Source: JBGTFE01 sp036403235
GTDB lineage: Bacteria > Acidobacteriota > Blastocatellia > Pyrinomonadales > Pyrinomonadaceae
Assembly: GCA_036403235.1 (NCBI GenBank)
Contig: DASWRI010000076.1
Location: 62,001-126,000, forward strand
Direction: 5' to 3'
Length of the DNA: 64,000 bases
The notes below the pieces were generated by a model. It did no database searches and was not told where the DNA came from. It saw only the letters and a program-made list of their open reading frames with translations. This document shows positions 62,312 to 64,000 of this stretch, piece after piece (positions within the stretch are counted from its first letter, which is position 1; each line of letters begins with the position of its first letter). The translations under genes and the position numbers were made by a program.

Positions 62312-63790
62312 ATGAAAAATGGTTGGGAAGCAGTTATCGGAATGGAGATTCACGCGCAATTGGCGACGGAGACGAAGATTTTTTGCGCGTGCGCAACTAG
62401 TTTCGGACACGAACCGAATTCTAACACTTGTCCGGTCTGTCTCGGTCTGCCGGGCGCGTTGCCGGTTTTGAACGAAAGAGTCATCGATTTGGGCGCGCGC
62501 GCGGCGCTCGCGCTCGGATTGGAGATTCAGGAAACTTCGATTTTTTCGAGAAAAAATTATTTTTATCCTGATTTGCCGAAAGGCTATCAAATCTCGCAGT
62601 ATGACAAACCTTTTTCGGCCAACGGCGAGCTTGAGATTATGACGGCCGAGCGCGACGAATCGGGACACGTTAAAGACTGGCAGAAAATGAAGATTGAAAT
62701 CGTGCGGCTTCATCTCGAAGAAGACGCGGGCAAAAATGTTCACGAAGGTCTGCCGGAGGTCGATAAATATTCTTATATTGACCTCAATCGCGCGGGAACT
62801 CCGCTCGCCGAAATCGTAACCGCGCCGGATTTTCGAACATCTTGGCAGGCCTATGATTATGTCAATCACATCCGCCGCGCTCTGCAATGGGTCGGAGCTT
62901 CGGACGCCGATATGGAAAAGGGAAATCTGCGCTGCGAAGCGAACGTCTCGGTCAGAAAAATCGGCGAGGAGAAATTTAACAACAAGGTCGAGCTGAAAAA
63001 CCTGAACTCGGTGCGCTTTATGCAAAAGGCGATTGAATACGAAATCGAACGCCAAATCGCGGCACACGAATCGGGCGAAGGCGTCAGTCAGGAAACGCGT
63101 CTCTGGGACGAAAAAAACAATCAAACCCGCGTTATGCGCTCGAAAGAAGACGCGCACGACTACAGATATTTCCCCGAACCCGATTTGCAGCCCTTGAAAG
63201 TTTCGGCAGCGTTCATCGCACAGATAAAATCGGAAATGCCGGAGCTGCCCGATGCGATGCGCGACCGCTTTATAAACGATTACGCGCTTTCTTTTGCGGA
63301 CGCTTCGCAGCTTGTCGGCGATAAAAGCCTGGCGGAATTTTATGAGCGGGCGGCGCGCGCTTCAGGCAACCCGCGCACGTCGGCAAACTTCATATTATCT
63401 GAGCTTCAGAGAGAACTTAACAATTCGGGCCGGACGGCCGCCGACTCAAGCGTTTCGGCGGAGAATCTGGCCGAGCTGATTAAGACTCTCGACGCCGGAA
63501 AAATCAACAACAACCAGGCGAAAGAAGTTCTCGTCGAGATGTTTGCGGGCGGAAAGACGGCGGCCGAAGTTATCTCGGAAAAAGGTTTCGAGCAAATTTC
63601 GGATTCCGGCCAAATCGAGAAAATCATTGACGAAATTATCGAAAAAAACGAAAATCAGGTGACGGCGTATCGCGGCGGAAACGAAAAACTTCTCGGCTTT
63701 TTTGTCGGGCAGGCGATGAAGGCTTCGCAGGGCAAGGCAAATCCGAAAATCGTCAACGAGATTTTAAGAAACAAGTTAAAGGGCGATTGA
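62312..63790 (+). CDS. gatB: Aspartyl/glutamyl-tRNA(Asn/Gln) amidotransferase subunit B
   Basis: A 492-residue subunit B of GatCAB, which converts mischarged Glu-tRNA(Gln) (and Asp-tRNA(Asn)) to the correct amide. It opens WEAVIGMEIHAQLATETKIF and has the zinc-like CACATSFGHEPNSNTCPVC region. PKGYQISQYDKPFSANGELE and RSKEDAHDYRYFPEPDL are diagnostic. The C-terminal YqeY-like tail is present. The ATG at 62312 is chosen; a TTG at 62300 lacks support. Confidence 0.96.
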   Translation: MKNGWEAVIGMEIHAQLATETKIFCACATSFGHEPNSNTCPVCLGLPGALPVLNERVIDLGARAALALGLEIQETSIFSRKNYFYPDLPKGYQISQYDKPFSANGELEIMTAERDESGHVKDWQKMKIEIVRLHLEEDAGKNVHEGLPEVDKYSYIDLNRAGTPLAEIVTAPDFRTSWQAYDYVNHIRRALQWVGASDADMEKGNLRCEANVSVRKIGEEKFNNKVELKNLNSVRFMQKAIEYEIERQIAAHESGEGVSQETRLWDEKNNQTRVMRSKEDAHDYRYFPEPDLQPLKVSAAFIAQIKSEMPELPDAMRDRFINDYALSFADASQLVGDKSLAEFYERAARASGNPRTSANFILSELQRELNNSGRTAADSSVSAENLAELIKTLDAGKINNNQAKEVLVEMFAGGKTAAEVISEKGFEQISDSGQIEKIIDEIIEKNENQVTAYRGGNEKLLGFFVGQAMKASQGKANPKIVNEILRNKLKGD

Positions 63791-63878
63791 TAAATCAATA
63801 CAAATCAGATTTTTTCACGTCTGCTCGGCAAAAGACGCGAGGAAAATATCTGTTTCCATGTGATTTAGGATAAAACAT

Positions 63879-64000
63879 ATGAAGAAAATCAAAGTTTTTA
63901 TCGCTTGTCTGGGAATTCTTTTCGGTTATCAAACTATTTTTGCGCAAAGTCCGAGCAATCCTCTGCCCGACTGGGTCAGACGAAACGAACAAAAGCGCGC
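63879..64000 (+). CDS. Start of an exported protein, 3' truncated by the window edge
   Basis: Forty residues are visible. A signal peptide (MKKIKVFIACLGILFGYQTI, ending FAQ) is followed by SPSNPLPDWVRRNEQKR. AGGA lies eight bases before the ATG. The family cannot be named from this much sequence. Confidence 0.7.
   Translation, partial: MKKIKVFIACLGILFGYQTIFAQSPSNPLPDWVRRNEQKR

Overview
This window reads as a chromosomal segment of an Acidobacteriota bacterium, most likely class Blastocatellia. The clues are a tandem pair of secreted VWFA proteins of the acidobacterial type, an alternative complex III (ACIII) operon joined to a caa3-type oxidase, remnants of delta-60/VCBS repeat proteins, and a moderate-GC, densely coding sequence. 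No rRNA, tRNA or CRISPR array was recognised. The class assignment is inference from gene content.

Layout. 1-13069: respiratory supercomplex operon (actB, truncated by the window edge, then actC-D-E-F, a small PRLQ-motif membrane protein, SCO1/SenC, coxB with a fused cytochrome c, coxA, coxC, coxD). 13278-16288: a LolA-fold lipoprotein, a LolD/MacB-type ATPase without a permease, a tiny membrane protein and LolA. 16410-19076: radical SAM protein plus methyltransferase, then a UlaG-like metallo-hydrolase. 19204-23599: accessory module made of an integron-integrase-like tyrosine recombinase with altered catalytic box II, facing a divergent four-gene operon of unknown function that ends in a secreted, probably outer-membrane protein. 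23665-29346 (mostly minus): pyruvate kinase, GH15 glucoamylase-like enzyme, RNase Z, NUDIX, amphi-Trp protein, TlpA-like lipoprotein. 29471-41476 (plus, apart from one small minus-strand gene): NifU-Bfd fusion, CNNM/CorC-type membrane protein, enolase, SDR epimerase, P-loop kinase, zinc ribbon, GNAT, phosphoglycerate mutase GpmI, DacB, metallophosphoesterase, thymidine kinase. 41549-45845 (minus): NUDIX, membrane proteins, GNAT, UvrC. 45971-53842: Sua5/TsaC, GT39 glycosyltransferase, Gfo/Idh/MocA oxidoreductase, serine hydrolase, two VWFA proteins. 53929-55224: GlgC. 55331-61205: a vitamin B12 uptake regulon with two cobalamin riboswitches (btuF-btuC-btuD and a TonB-dependent receptor). 61342-64000: an internally deleted repeat-protein remnant, a secreted coiled-coil protein, GatB, and the start of another exported protein.

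The most striking non-genic structure is a set of phrase palindromes in most of the larger intergenic gaps: short degenerate tandem units (for example AAAAGTG, GGAAAAT, ATTGGTA, CACAGAGA, CAGTGGT-like) whose two arms are inverted copies of the same phrase. Phrase type differs from gap to gap but the architecture is constant. In several places these repeats run into genes and encode protein N-termini, including signal peptides (ActE, TlpA-like protein, DacB), the N-terminal segment of BtuC, the starts of both members of a divergent gene pair, and in-frame insertions inside Sua5 and the GT39 enzyme. This is the observation I would follow first; the accessory module beside the recombinase is second.
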